From positions 20,816,352-20,880,351 of the forward strand of contig OX457028.1 in NCBI GenBank assembly GCA_949752745.1: a DNA stretch of 64,000 bases, read 5' to 3'. This document shows, one piece after another, positions 47,000 to 60,344 of the stretch (position 1 is its first letter; each line of letters opens with the position of its first letter). The notes beneath the pieces are model-generated. The model did no database searches. It was not told where the DNA came from and was given only the letters and a program-made list of their open reading frames with translations. Origin of the DNA: Protula sp. h YS-2021 (Eukaryota; Annelida; Polychaeta; Sabellida; Serpulidae). The position numbers were made by a program, and so were the translations under genes.

Positions 47000-49900
47000 G
47001 GACTCATGTGTATGGTCATATGCCCTCTATCTTTTCCAGAAGGCGGTTTGTCCTTTCTTGTCAAGATGGGACTCTTTCGCCTAGGGCTGGAAAACACCTT
47101 TGTCCTACATTTTAAAGGAACGGACATCTCAAGGAACAGACCGATTGGACCTTTCAGATGTTAGGCCAATACTCCGAGTCCTTTTGTGTGTGTTCATTTT
47201 AATCAATAAATCTATGCTACGTCACATTATAGAGACTATTCAATTTTTATAAAGACTGGTTGCTTTAATTTGTCCACTGTGGTTGATAAACAATTTCAGT
47301 TTTTCATTACGTTTTCATTACGTTTAGTTTAACATGTTAAATAAATATATTGTATAATACTGTTTCAAGAGATCCAATGTTACGTTTGTAATTAATTTCT
47401 GATCCGAACATCTTCTTCAGTGCCAATTGAATTGCTTATAATTAAGTAATTTTCCAATCATCATTTGATTATCCACAGACAGTGTATATTTCGGTCCTTG
47501 TTAATAAAATCCTGTATTTACAAAAGCAACAAAACTTATGTTGCTTTTGTATGAAAACAATTATCTTTGAAAATACATTGCGTTCCTGTTGTGAAAGATT
47601 TACTTGTGGTGATGCATTATCTACTTGGGAGTACTCATACTAGTCTTAAATCATTTTTCAATATTATTTCACAATTTTTGACTGTAATTTGAAGCACGTT
47701 TGGAGAAGCATATTCATCAAATGCAATTTCACTTCGTGATTTTTTTTTTTTGAAATCTAACTTCACACCAACTCCTAATGACATCCAGTCTGTAATGTTA
47801 AGTGATCGATTTGGCACCAATGCTTGCTGCACCAGCTACTTGAATCTTTTGAACAATTCCATAAGAGATAGTTGCGACTTCCATCAAATCTTTGAATATC
47901 AAACCAATGACAGTCAAAAACAATTGAACAGGTATTATTATTGACATCATTGATTGATATCATTGACATACATGCAAAAAATTGTCATGGTAGCCTTTTG
48001 AAAACATTTTCAGAAAGTTTCAGACCAACTGTAACAAAAGAATGCCAATGTTCTATAGTATATATTACACAAATAGGCCTGATGCAGGGAGCCGTAATTT
48101 ATTTATTTACACAAGGTACCAACCAATCAGAGCTCCCAACATGTGTCACCTGGCACCTAGGCCACCTACTCCTCCAGTACTAAAATAATTGTGATCCGAT
48201 TAGTTGAGCTTTGCTCGATCTGTTAATTTTCATTTTCCAGCTTTAGAGATAATTCTTCTGAATTGTATTCAATAGAATGATTAAATGTTCAAAACCTTCC
48301 ATCGATTTTCAATTATTTCTTTTCTGTGTTGTCAGTTATATTTGATGGGATGCCTTTTGATGGGATATTGTCATGGAGGTATGCTTCCAGGTCGGCTTCT
48401 TTCTCATTTCTCCATAGTTCTATTCCCCATTCCCTGGTGTAGCTTTGATTGGATTTCCAATACACAGTACCCCATGACAGAAAGATAATTCAGCTAAAAG
48501 ACCTACCTGCGGACACCCACGTGATTCCTTAGCGCATCTGAGCACCCATCCCTCAGCTGCTTGTACAGCCACGGTATCACTGTTCCTGCTGCACAAAATC
48601 GCTATGATGCTTTATTTGCATCACTGCACACGGGAAGCGGCGGACCTAAAGTAATTTGTTGCAGCGAAAGGACCTGGACTTAAGGGCCAGCCCCTGCATC
48701 TAAAGAGTTTCTCATTAGCCTGTTCTCAGGGAAAGTGTTTTCAGGCTCCGAAGGCATAGGAGAGGAGGAAGTCTAAGATTATTTCGTCAGCGTGGTAGCA
48801 GACTGCGATGCAAGTAGATATATTATCCCCATTGGCACAATAGGAAGCATCATGCCAGAGATAAGAACCCCGCTCCAGTCTCGGATCATTTCTATTGCTG
48901 TCACCATTGAAAGAGTTTCTACCGACTATTACGCCTAGTCTGATGACACAGCACCATTGTCCTGGGAAGCGCAGGAATGCAACTCAACTATCCGAAGCTA
49001 CCAGATTAAGGACATTATTAGGTGTCATAGTGACTTCGAGCGTCAGTTTAGGTTCCCCTGAGTAGAAAGGTAGCATCGTTCGTAGCAAGAATTCATGTGA
49101 AGATGAAAGATGCAGTTTGTACTAAACATCGTATCTACTTTCAAGCACCGACCCTTGAATCTATCTGGAGATGGAAGACTTACAGTAGCAGGACCTGGGC
49201 CCAGTTGCGGTACCCCCTTAACAAATCCCCTTCCCAGAGATGATGGTAGTGCAATGGGCATGTCAAATGTGATGCTGACAGGTTGGCTTCAAGGCAAAGA
49301 GTGAGACTGCTGATAGACAACCAAGCAATAGTTGACTCCTTAATCAACCAAAGATGAATTGGCCAGTAACCCTGTGCTGACAAGCGTGGGAGATTTTGCA
49401 GTTCACCTCTCGCCATCACATTAATTTGTTTTCTATGCACAGAGTGGGTAGGCTAAATATGCTGGCAGAGTGGTTGCAAAGGTTTACACTGAATGGGTAT
49501 CTCGTACAACTCTTCCGGCAAGTAATTCATGCATTACCTGCAGATCCCGCCGTTAGAAGTGCTTGTAAACAACATGAACCACCGAAAAGCATTCTTTACG
49601 GGATTTTTCTGTCTACCATTATGATGCAAGCGTTCACTTAGATTTGACGAAGTGCCTGCGCAACTTGCTTCCAGTCGATTCGCTATTTCCAGAGGTGTTA
49701 TGGTTTCTTTCGTTGATTTATTGCCTTGGTTAGGAAGTCATCAGCGTGGCCTGGCAATCTGATCCAGTCATGCATGCATTAGCATGCACACCTGGAGCTA
49801 CACCACCTGCAAATTTGGTTGATATATGTCGATTCCAGAAGCGTCAGGTTACTCTCAGAGATTGGCAGTTGCAAGTGCCCCGTATTAAGCATACAGGCCG

Positions 49901-50860
49901 CCCTCCCCTTTATCTTCAAGACAACTTCGTGCTCTCGCATAGCGAGATGTCACATTTTACTTGATCTGATTCGGTTGTTGGTAAAAAAGTCCACACCCTT
50001 CAGGTCGGTGGTCAAGCGGGATTTGGTGGCGGTCCGACATTTCGGCAGCCGAAAGAGTGAGCGAGATACACGCCCTCCATATCAAGCTAGTTTAAGGCCA
50101 GTATGGATGGCACTCAGTGGTGTTGTTCCTCTCTATTCGTTCCTGGGTAGTTCTGTACACCAATAGGACTGACGGATAATGTTCATCGACGAAGAAATAT
50201 TTTTTTCGTTTCAAAAGAATTACTCCACGAAGGCTACTATTTCTGTTATATTGGGAAAAGTATTGTACTGGTCTATGTGAAAATGAGAGAATGGAGTGCA
50301 AGGAAGTTGCAAAATACGCTTATAATAAAGGCCTATTAAGGATTACATGGGGTGCACCCTTTAAAAATGGCACAGAGCGGATATAGAACACAAACTGAGC
50401 GTTAGGTGTTTAAAAATTCCTTTGTGTCTTATTATTTGCAAAGAAAAGTCAGTTTGCACTCTCTTGCATCTTAAATACGCAGTCCTGATAATAGTGGAGT
50501 TAATTGAAGGCAAACTTGCCTCGCCCCAAGGGCGATTCATATCTTAAGACATTTTGCCATATCGTAAAGCTAAAGAACAAGAAAACCTAAAAGTGAAAGG
50601 AAAGATAGTCCAAGTGTTTGGTGACTAGAGACAAAACGTTGCATACTGAAAACAACAAATGCGCAAATACTAAGTTTATAATTTTTTTTAAATTTCAATT
50701 TTTCTGCAGTTGAGTTTTCATATTTATTTATTTGAATGTATGAATAAAGTACCGTACTACAGATAATCTCACACTGCTCCATACTCTTTGATTCCGAAAA
50801 AAATACTTTTTTCAACGGAGGAATTTGTGAAAATGAGAAAAGACCCAAAATCTGTATTCA
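47000..50860. other. Mostly unrecognised, possible retroelement remains
   Basis: A 12-bp-arm hairpin (ACAAAAGCAACA / TGTTGCTTTTGT) lies at 47,520-47,550. Around 49,300-49,560, broken frames read LLIDNQAIVDSLINQ and, in another frame, HHINLFSMHRVGRLNMLAEW. These weakly resemble the RNase H end of tyrosine-recombinase-type retrotransposons (DNQA and a V..LN..A motif). Nothing else is supported. Confidence 0.35.
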
Positions 50861-52456
50861 AACTGGTTGGAACAAATGGTATCAAAAACAAGAAACTACA
50901 CCTTATCTCGACGCCGAAAATGTCTTAGCAATCGCCAACTGTATAGACGAAGTACTTTCAGTGACATATCTTTCAAACATTTTAGACCCATATCGAATCT
51001 ACCGTTCTACACGTACAGAACGCATAGTAATCGATCAGCTGACTGCATATTGTGACAGCAACAATCTCAACAAAAGAAGTATTTCAACATGCGTATCGCC
51101 GCGACTGCACTGTTGAGGGTTACGAACGACATTTTTGGGTCATATGTATTGTGGGAACATAACGCTACTTACCTTGTTGGATCTCGGCGACGCCTTTGAC
51201 ACGATACCGCAAAGTATGTTTTTGGAACGTTTAAATTTAACTTTCGGCCTAGAAGGATCGGGACTCTCCTGATTCACCTCATAATTTTTGGAAAGGTCGC
51301 AAAGAGTCCTTGTCACCAATGTAAAGTTAAACTCACTCCCGCTAGCAACTGGAAAGCCTCATGGATCTGGATTAGTGTCCTGGGGTTACACAAAGTACAC
51401 CTTTCCCCTGGGCCCACTTATTCGGTTCTTTATGATTTTATCTCACATGTTTGCGGATGACACACAATTATATAGAGAATTAGACTCTTTAATGTCCCAG
51501 TTTTCTATGAAAGGGCAGCTAGAAGACCCAAAATAGGCTTAAATGAACAGTAATCGAGATAACGGGTACAAAACAACAAATCCGCAAAATGAAGTTTGAT
51601 TCAATTTCAGCTGGCAATGAAGCGATTTCTGGCAAATCATGTGTCCGCATGATTGACAATGAGCTAACTAGGTCAGCTCATGTGGGCCATGTCCAACGTG
51701 TGTGCTATGCTAATATAAGACAGCGTAGATCCATTCGCAAATACTGAAATATAAATTCTGCACGAACATTAGTTCAAGCTTGTGGTTACATCACACTTGG
51801 ATAATTGTAACAGCATGTTATTTGGCATTCACGAATACCTTATAGATAAGCTTCAGTATGTTCAAAACGCGGCTGCATTGTTGATATTCGGCTTGAGGAA
51901 ATTTGATTATGTGAGTGAAGCCCTCTATAAATTGCATTGGTTACCAGAAGGTTATCGTGTTCAGTGCAAAATTGGTGTGGTCGTCTTTAAAGCCATTAAT
52001 GAATACGGTCCGCAGTACCTTCAAGAACTTTAAGTGATTCGCGAAAAACCAAGAAAACTACGACCTAAATTTCTCTTACTGGTGTCCAAAACAAAGCTTA
52101 AGTCCGCTGGTGGCCGATATTTTGCTTACGCAGCACCTACCATATGGAACCAGTTGCCCGACGAGTTGAGAAATGCAACCTCAGTGGAAGTTTTCAAGAA
52201 AAGACTAAAAACATATTTCTTTCGGGAAGCATTTCCTAATGTCTGTGGTAAATACTAGTCAACCTGAATTTATAGCATTTTAAATATTAGTATTAATATT
52301 TGCCATGAGTTCCAATAATATTTTCAACCTAATCCATGTTATGTAATTTCTTTTACCCTGTACATGTACTTTTATTTCCCTATGTGAAGCGCTCTGAGCA
52401 AATATCACTGTTCGACTTTGCGCTATACAAAAGTTTATAATAATGATAATAATAAT
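50860..52456 (+). pseudogene. CR1/L2-like LINE, 3' part
   Basis: RT remains can be read with frame changes: LLTLLDLGDAFDTI (motif A), a GSGLSWF-like site, LPLATGKPHGSGLVSW and HMFADDTQLY (catalytic ADD). The last two blocks are open: 51,782-52,033 (LDNCNSMLFGI; LQYVQNAAALLIF; LHWLPEGYRVQCKI) and 52,034-52,258 (AAPTIWNQLPDELRNATS; FKKRLKTYFFREAF), separated by one stop. The 3' end has the family-typical GTGAAGCGCTCTGAG and GCGCTATACAAA, then an ATAATGATAATAATAAT tail at 52,437-52,456. Confidence 0.88.
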
Positions 52457-52619
52457 TTTATATGCAATTCAACCGCCAAGATTTCGTTTCCTTAATTTGA
52501 AATGCAACTGTCGTTCCCCGTGCTTTTATTTTGCACATTTTAATACCAGCATATATTCGTTTGCTTGAAGTCGGATCAGTTCATGTTTACGTAGACATAA
52601 AACGTCTGGTTACCAAACA

Positions 52620-53360
52620 AAAGCAAAGTAATGTCGCCTCCCTCGTGATACTGGTGATCAGAGAACAGGAAGTACGACGATGGTGTCGCCTGGGAAGGTC
52701 GATAATTAGCAACACGACCAACTTTCTCTTGCTATCAGAAGAGTGGGAAATATGCGCTTTTCAGCTCGTGAAAAGCGCGAATTTTCCAGCCTTAAATAAG
52801 ATATCGAAGAGTTAGAAAAGGTGCACTTTTTGCCAGGTTAAAAAGTGCGACTCTCCTGGGCTGTTTCTCTCAGAAACAGCATGTCTTTAAGTCAAAATAA
52901 AAAGCTGAACTTTATCTATAATTTATAATTTATTCCACTCTTTTTCTTAACAGATTTTTCACAAATTTTACTTTGCTATTTTGCTAATGCTATCCTCGGT
53001 TTTCAAAGGCTATCAGGTCTACTCGTAATCTGTAAGTATGAAAGTCTCGAAGTCTGCCCTCTCCGGTCTCACCGGTGAGTTTTATTATTCTGATATCCAG
53101 AGGGGTCAACCGGAGAGCCAATGACAAACCGAATTTGACCGTGGAGGAATCTGGGCTCGACGAACTTGCAGATTAGTTATAAAGAAATGACAGGAAAATA
53201 TTCAAAACACGGAGGGAGTGGCGGAGCCTCTTCTGAAAAACATTGCCTAAAAAGGAAAGATCTCGAGTCGTTGGAAGCAGGCAGAGTGAGGGACCTATTT
53301 TTTATGCGTCCAAGCAAATGGGACCGTATTTATCGGGCTTGTATTAAAAACTTTCAATAC
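52620..53360 (-). mobile_element. 3' LTR of the Ty3-like element
   Basis: This is the inverted homologue of the solo LTR at 37.7-38.5 kb. On the plus strand it shows hairpins GCGCTTTTCA/TGAAAAGCGC (52,755), GCACTTTTT/AAAAAGTGC and GCTGTTTCT/AGAAACAGC (52,861). The small plus-strand open frame at 53,166-53,363 is LTR sequence, not a gene. Confidence 0.72.
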
Positions 53361-55200
53361 TGAAATCAAAATATTTATAAAAGAATGAGGGTGGCAACCC
53401 TGGGTTCTTGCACTCTCCTTTTCTAAAAACTTTAATACGAGGAATACGAACTGCATGTTTCAAGTACTAAGCCAAATCCAACTCACTTTTTTGTCGCCAA
53501 CCCCGTACTAAGCCAGAATGCCGGCTACGGTGTCGGAAATACGAAAATCGGCATTTTTTAATTTTGATTAATTCTCATATTGTGCCACATGAGCTGAATT
53601 GAAAAATAGAAAAATCGCCAAAAATGTGTACAATCATGGCGAAAAAAAGCTATGATGCCGGTCAAAGACTGAGAATCATTTCGTTAAGTGCTGTTTATGC
53701 ATTACCACTCAACTTCAATACCTTTCTACATACCAAAAATAATCAGTAGCAAGCACTCTGTCTCAAACTAATACCTAATTAGAAATAAACCCTATTAAAC
53801 TCTTTAAATTATAAAGTCGCTAAAATTTTCAATTTTTCCACTGCTTTGTTTATAAAGTGAGCTCACCGGAAGAACTCATGGAAATTAACGAATTTTGACC
53901 AACTGTTTTTCAAACAATACTTTTCGAAGATCTATCATTATTCAACCTCAAGAAACCTCAGTTTCTATTATATAAACATTGTCATACTACTTACTATAGT
54001 CTTCACTAAAAATGCCAAAAATTGAACTTTATAACAGGCCAAAATCCCCTTTTTCTTCTTATATAAGGAAGCAATTTGGCAGAAAGCTGGCATAGTGACC
54101 TACTTAATGACCTTAGTAGCATTTTCATATCCAAAACCACTGGCTGTTTCATCACTTAACGCCAAAATTTACACTATACGCTATCTTTCTCGCTAAAAAC
54201 TGAACACTTTGGCTTGGCCAGATACATATAATTATACATGCATTTTCTTATGTTCTTCAACACAACTTGTGCTTACAACAGCGAGCTAGGGCTATTTATA
54301 CCATGGTTCTATACCGGGAAACTTCACTAAAACTCACATTTCTAAGTTAATACTGAGAAAATTTACTTCAAACTTAGAAACTAACCCAAAAAGATAATAG
54401 CATACATTTTTCTTTCTAATTGATTGAAATATATACATTTTATCACAATTTACTTTCCCAAAAGTGATGGGCCTCGGTCCAGTCTTATTTCTATACTACT
54501 TGGTCCAGTGAGACGGCTTTCTTGGGGCTAGAGGCAGAGCTAGTGTTTTTACAAAGCATTGGAAGTAGCTCTCTCCGTCATTCCTACATGCAAAGAGGGT
54601 TCGAGCTTTTTTAAACAAGTGAGCAAACCATGCGTAACCTGTATTGTGTAAAATGAAGATATGTTAGCCAATACAGCATTTTAAAAAAGCCGCATTTTAA
54701 TTCTCCAAACGAACTACAGCCATAACTGTCTCACCATACGCGATCCAATGCCCAAAATCTGGCATGATATACGCTGTACATGGTACACACTGTACGTTTT
54801 AAATTTTGTACATTTTAAGCACCATATAATAAGCACAGTTCTTTTTTAATTGATGTCCGAAAGTGTTTCACCTAAGTGTCCTCTTGTCAACCACATTGCT
54901 GTAGCTAGGCACGCTAAAGCCACGTCTTCCTATCTAAAAACTAGTTTTAAACAGGGTAATCGTATTCGCGTCTTCGCTCGTCAACTATATACGCTTTTGC
55001 CGTGCGTATAAGGACTAGAGCATTTGTCATCTCGACATCCTCTTTTAAGTAGATCCGGCGAGAGTAAACCTTGGCAAACGGCTTAAATTGGAAGAGAAGG
55101 GGTATATTTGGAGATAATTAAACATGACTTTCCTTGCTACAGCAGAAGAAATCCTCTCTTTTGGCCGGGATGACAAATTTCAGCCTCAGCCACCTCGGTA
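53361..55200 (-). other. Region between integrase and 3' LTR, nothing recognised
   Basis: AT-rich, with stops in all frames and no env, chromodomain or other domain that I can recognise. It may be decayed 3' internal sequence or a later insertion. Confidence 0.45.
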
Positions 55201-56031
55201 ATCACGTTTCTGTCCCTCTGCAGCCACTTTAATGTTTTTTCTCGCCATTTCATGGACTTGCTAAAATTTTTTCCTTCAATCTTTGACGTACAGGAAAACA
55301 ATCTTTCTTCGGCCTGTCAATAATCAAATCAGGGAGCATTTCTGTGGCAGGGCCAAACATGAACATATTGGGGAAAGACCAATGGACTTTTAGGGTGTCT
55401 TTCTGTACATAGGCATTACGAAACTTTTTTTTCGTCCCAATTTCTCTGATTCTCATCCACAAGAAGGGAAAGTAGGTTTTCAATCGAGATATTTGCCCGC
55501 TCGATACACCCATCAGGCTGCGGCCTGTAAATGGTTGCACGAAACTGATCAATTTGCAACAAATGACACTATTCCAGGCACAAAGAGGACATAAACTGCA
55601 CACCCTGATCACTCAAAATCATACGAGGAGTGCCGTATCTAAGCATAAATTCTTTTACCATGACATTTGCCACCGTAACAGCTTCCATATTTGGAATTGG
55701 GAATGCCTCTATATGCTTGTAAAATAGTCACAAATAACCAATATACACTGATTTTGATTTTTGGTCTTTTACCGGAAATATCGAGGGCAATTCTTTCCAT
55801 AGATGCTCCTACGGGAAAAAGGGTGTTTTTCTTGTTTGGATGTGGCTTTTGCAAGTTGCATTTCTGCTGGTTTCGAACCCAGTCTGTCACAATCTCTTTA
55901 AAAATCATACCAGTACACCCTACTTCGCACAGAACCCAATGTTTTGTCAACACCGACATTACTACCACTCGGACTATGGTGAAGTGCAGATAATAGTTGG
56001 GACACGTATTCTGAGGAGTACTATCGACCAA
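55200..56031 (-). pseudogene. Ty3-like integrase, broken
   Basis: An HHCC-type region (SPSGSNVGVDKTLG, then VTDWVRNQQKCNLQK, where the first Cys of the CXXC pair is Gln) is followed by catalytic-core phrases ALDISG (first Asp), ILSDQGVQF (second Asp) and RPQPDGCIERAN (Glu). The D, D and E residues are all still readable, though in different frames. The C-terminal block 55,612-55,250 continues to RPKKDCFPVRQRLKEKI. Confidence 0.8.
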
Positions 56032-56049
56032 ACTTCTCCCACTTTGTTT

Positions 56050-57000
56050 TCAATGTAGAAAGCCCTGTATAAGACCCCACTTTCTATTTTCAGTATCTTG
56101 ACTTTCTGATGATCCTAAGATATGTCTGGCTTGGTGTTTCCATGCCAAATTTTCCCTGATTGTATTTTCCTTAGAGTTGCGGCGGTCTTTCTTTTTCAGT
56201 ATCTCTTTGGCTTTTTGTCTCCACTGCACTGGCCATTCTGGTACCTTTCTGATTTTCTCAAGGCAAGTAGAAATACCTTCTTTGGACACATTGGGACCTA
56301 GAAACGATACAGATATTGGAATATGATGCATTTAGGCGTTTTGACTTTTAAGTTATCTCGAAGTAATCTGTCAAGGATTTTTCCAACATTTTTTTTCCAA
56401 TTTTTTTGCCGTACACTATTAAGTAATTGATATAAATGAGGAATATTTTCCAGCTAAGACCAGCCATTATCAGCTCTATCAAACGCTAACATGTATTAGG
56501 ACAAATTGAAAAGCCCCTTTACTCGGCACCCCAAAACTTGTTTTTACATGCATCTTTCGGATCAAGCTCTATCTGACGGAAGCCACTAGCTAAATCTAAC
56601 ACATTGTAGAACTTTGAACCATGCATACTCTCCAGACAAGTATCTATACGGGGCAAAGGGAAGTATCGTACATTGATCTTGCATTCATAGCCCTATCGTC
56701 TAGACAAATTCTTATTTCTCCGTTTGCCCTTCTAACAACCATCATACACGAGGACCACGGAGATGAAGAGGGCCGAATAACTTTCATTTCCAACAGCCTG
56801 TGAATCTCCTTATCTACGGCTTCTCACAAATGGATGGGAACCTTTTCGGGGGATTCAATCTGACCAGTTTGTTATCCCCAGTGTCAATTTTATGTTTCTC
56901 CTCACCAGTTCTCCCAATAGCAGTCGGACCGAAAGAGAACACACCTTGGAACTTAAACAATGTGTTCCTAACCTGGTTACACTGTTGTAATTTTATTTAC
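56050..57000 (-). pseudogene. Ty3-like reverse transcriptase, broken
   Basis: Phrases in order on the minus strand: VVRRANGEIRICLDDRAMN, a run of stops, then VKTPKCIIFQ, and FLGPNVSKEGISTCLEKIRK with PEWPV. This matches the RT finger/palm and the FLG.V.S..G....P.KI connection of Ty3 elements. The catalytic YVDD box was not found. Confidence 0.78.
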
Positions 57001-57230
57001 CATAACTACGGTCAAATAACTCTTGCAAATGTTTTAGCAAAGAACCCTGTATATCGCCCCTGACCTCGCTATCACTATTCTCGTCCGAGATTTCGTAAGA
57101 AACTAGCTTAATGGCGGAAGCATTATCTTTTTTCGTCTTTAAACTCATGAACCTATTTCACCCCTCTGGTAAGCTAAACCCAGTACAATACTTTCACTAA
57201 GTGGCGGACTAATGATAGTTTCACTCGCTG

Positions 57231-57461
57231 TCACCTACACGCCATTTTCTTTCCGGTTTCTTCCCGGAAACTCATAGACCTTTCTTGCACCACAAATGAT
57301 CTATCACCTTGATTTATTACACACCCTTTTTCATTCATGAAGTCAATCCCTAACAAGGCATCCAACTCGTTTTTGGCAATAACTGTCGAATGAGCAAATT
57401 CAACAGTTTCAAATGTTAAAGGCAAATCAACTACCCCCAACAACTGGTAAATTACTGCCAC
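57231..57461 (-). pseudogene. Retropepsin-like protease remnant
   Basis: The open frame includes VIAKNELDALLGIDFMNEKG, the conserved second half (LLG.DF) of Ty3-type aspartic proteases. The upstream catalytic DSG region probably lies in another frame: the minus strand just upstream reads a DAGSSVTI-like segment near 57,550-57,570. Confidence 0.7.
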
Positions 57462-57774
57462 CTGCTAAAGTTAGTTTATCTCGATATTCTCGCACATCAG
57501 GGCGGTTTGATTTGTGTATCTTCTCGAAACTTCTTCTTGATAAAATCGTGACAGATGATCCAGCATCGCTCACAAAATCTAACTCGGTCCCTGTCCCTGT
57601 ACCCTAAACATATAACCCTGATAAACCCATTTGATGCACGCTTGAGTTATGAAATGCTCTTTCACAGGTCCTGTTTCACTTTCTAAGACTGGGCTACGGA
57701 CCTCGCTACCAGCTTCACTAAGTTTTCCTGATCAGTTATGGGCTTTCCACGTGTCTTGATATCTTTACGTTTTC

Positions 57775-59690
57775 TTCAGGGCAAGACGACGCGTAATGTC
57801 CAATTGTGTTGCAATAATAACACTTCACCTGTTCAAGGGGAAGTTTCTTCTGTGGTTTTTGGGCTTTGTCACTGAACAATTTAGACATCTGCAGGCCAAG
57901 TTGCTTTAAAAGCTTGGTCGACTGATATGCTAATGCCTTTATGTCACTACTTCCCGAACCTTTGGACCTGTTCGCTTCATTTTCTTGCTCGGATTACATT
58001 CATCTTTAACCTTTTTTACCTCTCTGCTGGCTGATGGAACTCTCGGTTTCGGTTTTTTTCTCTCCCCTATTTCTTACCTAGAGTTTTCTGTTGCTCAGCC
58101 TTCTCGATCGCATCATACTCAATCGCAAGTAAAACTGCTTCATGCATACTTCTCAACCTTTTGAATTTAATGCGCAAGCGCAACTCTCGATTGGATAAGG
58201 CTTCGATAAACCGTTGCAGGCTGAGAATTTTGATCATGTCACTTGGAGCCGTGGGATATACTTTTGCAGCTAACCTTTATATGCCGTCTGACAGCTGTTT
58301 GTGGGACTCTTCGTCTTTTCATTACGACCCTGAAGCTGTGCCAGAAATATTACTTTCTGTCCATCGGTATCAAATCGTTCCTCCAAAACTGTTTTCAACG
58401 AGAAATGATCTCTTACCTGGTCATCCTGCAATGACTCAGCAATTTTTGAGCAAAACCACTCAGCTAAAAGCTGGATACTTCGCCATTTCTTCTTCAGACC
58501 ACCGGTTTTATTCAGCCCACATCTCAAAATGAACCAAATAGAGAGAGAGCGGTGTATTTCCTGATATTTATCAAGCAGAATTATTTGTTTCCTGGCTGTT
58601 TCTACCGGAAACGCTCTGATCATACTATTTGCTGCCTCTGGACGTGCGAATTTTGGTTCCCTGCAGTCTTTTCGAATATACGGCTGACAAGTAAATTCTC
58701 TTAGCACTTCTCCAGACATAACATTTACATTTCCCCCGTATTCAAGCGCAGCCTCATGATATGGTTTAAAAGCACCTGGAATTTTGTAACGACTAGATGG
58801 TTCTGATCTTTGCCTTTCTTCTTCAAGAATGGGTCTTGGGTTTGCAAATTCTTGCAGTTTTGATTTTCTACTAGGAAGCCGATACCCGAAACCTGAGCCC
58901 TTTTGTTCAGGAAATATGAGAGGCAAGTCAATATAGGGTCCTTGTACTACAGCGAGAGAAAACAGGACCAAGGGAACTTGACAGTTGCTGAAATCCAGGA
59001 CTTTTTGCACTCCCTTTAGCGCAAGAAAGATATTGCTCTTCCCAATTATCTTCCTCCTCTGTATCAGCTTCGTACCCATATTCAAAACCTGGTTTTTCTT
59101 GCCTATTTATACCCGCACCCTGAGGTTTGCTCGGCTGTTCAACCGCGTAAATCCACAGTTTTTCATAGAAACGAAGACTTGGCTGCTGAATGCAACGGCT
59201 CGTCTAATTCCTCTGCCTATTGAAAAAAGAAGATCGTTTTTAACGGGATCTTCGGGAGTAGGGCCGTCATACTCTTGACTACGGGGAATAGCCAGTGTCT
59301 CAATAAACGCTTGTAGTCGGTTCACAGTTTCCTGCAATTCACGAACACTTTCCTCCCTACCCTCGATATAATTATCCCTTTCATCTAGCGCAGCTATCGT
59401 CCTATCCAACATTTCCTCAAGCTGTCTTTCCCTATCGTCAGACTGTTTTTTTTTGTCTCATTTCCCGCTCATACTCTTTCTCTTTTTTCTTAAGTATACG
59501 CTCCCTTCCCTTAATTTCACGTTCTTTTTCTCTTTGCTCTTGATTTTTGGTTTGGGCTCCCATTTAACCGTATAGAGCAGATCTTCGTAGCTGTTAAGCC
59601 TCTTACAAGTGCCTAACACTACTTCACTGTCTTCCAAATCTTGACCATCTGGCCAGATCCCCTGGCTTACCTCCATCAAAGCTTTTATCC
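57775..59690 (-). pseudogene. Gag region of the Ty3-like element
   Basis: From 59,679 the minus strand encodes a charged, Lys/Glu-rich coiled coil, then 59,412-59,107 (RTIAALDERDNYIEGREES), then a 271-codon open frame 59,085-58,270 with capsid-like helical sequence. A zinc knuckle CYYCNTIGHYASSCP lies at about 57,785-57,835. Frameshifts separate the blocks. The order gag, knuckle, protease, RT, integrase along the minus strand fits Ty3. Confidence 0.75.
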
Positions 59691-60344
59691 GTACTTTTTA
59701 AGTACGTGAAACTTTACTTTCTCGAGTTTGAAACAATTTATCCGTATCAGAAAACACAATCAATATGCCAAATAGGGATTCTATCCTCAACTTTTCAGGA
59801 TAGAACGCAAATTTTTTTAAACCACAAATTTTCACTACATGGGTATATTACTCTCTCAGTTCGAGAAAAAACAGTGTGCCAGACCCAGAATGACTTCATT
59901 CAGTTTTCTCGGGAACGGAAACTAGAATGTGTTGTCATCCAAAAAAAAGGAAATAAAACTCACGGTTAAAACGATTAACGACAGTGGCGACGGAACTGAT
60001 GCCAATGTCCACTGTCTATTTGGGGTCCCTGTGGGCACTTGAAACTGTGGTAGGACCCAGAGTGCACCTTAACAGAGCGTTACATCACAAACGTTATTGC
60101 TAGGCAAAGTAGTTTGCTTTATAGGACCAAAAGGATGTGAGATGGATCTTTCTACACACAAAACAGCAAAATCGAGCCGGCAAGTTGCTCGGTATGGTGG
60201 AGGAACCGTTGTTCTGCCCGTTCCTCTACTGAAACAACAAACAGAGAAAACTCTTTATATCACTATCCTGTCTTCTTCCCGGTTCTCCTTTTCAATTTTG
60301 ATCTGGAAAAAACTTTCTTTCTTGACTGCCCCATTCTCGCCATC

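Larger units (their letters stand above)
41900..47000 (+). mobile_element. Polinton/Maverick-like element, deleted, with composite TIRs
   Basis: Long imperfect inverted repeats flank about 3.1 kb of interior. The inner limits are clear: 42,832 on the left and 45,955 on the right, both ending in the TGATACACTTTGAAG motif. The outer limits are approximate (about 41,900 and 47,000), and I could not define a target duplication. Interior remains: a packaging-type ATPase, a tandem repeat block, a decayed coding stretch and a C2H2/acidic gene. No polymerase B, integrase or capsid gene is visible. Polintons are usually 15-20 kb, so this is a deletion derivative or a small non-autonomous relative. Confidence 0.7.

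Noticed and set aside
52531..52815. 94-codon plus-strand open frame
   Set aside because: It crosses from flanking DNA into the 3' LTR; no domain and no coding support.
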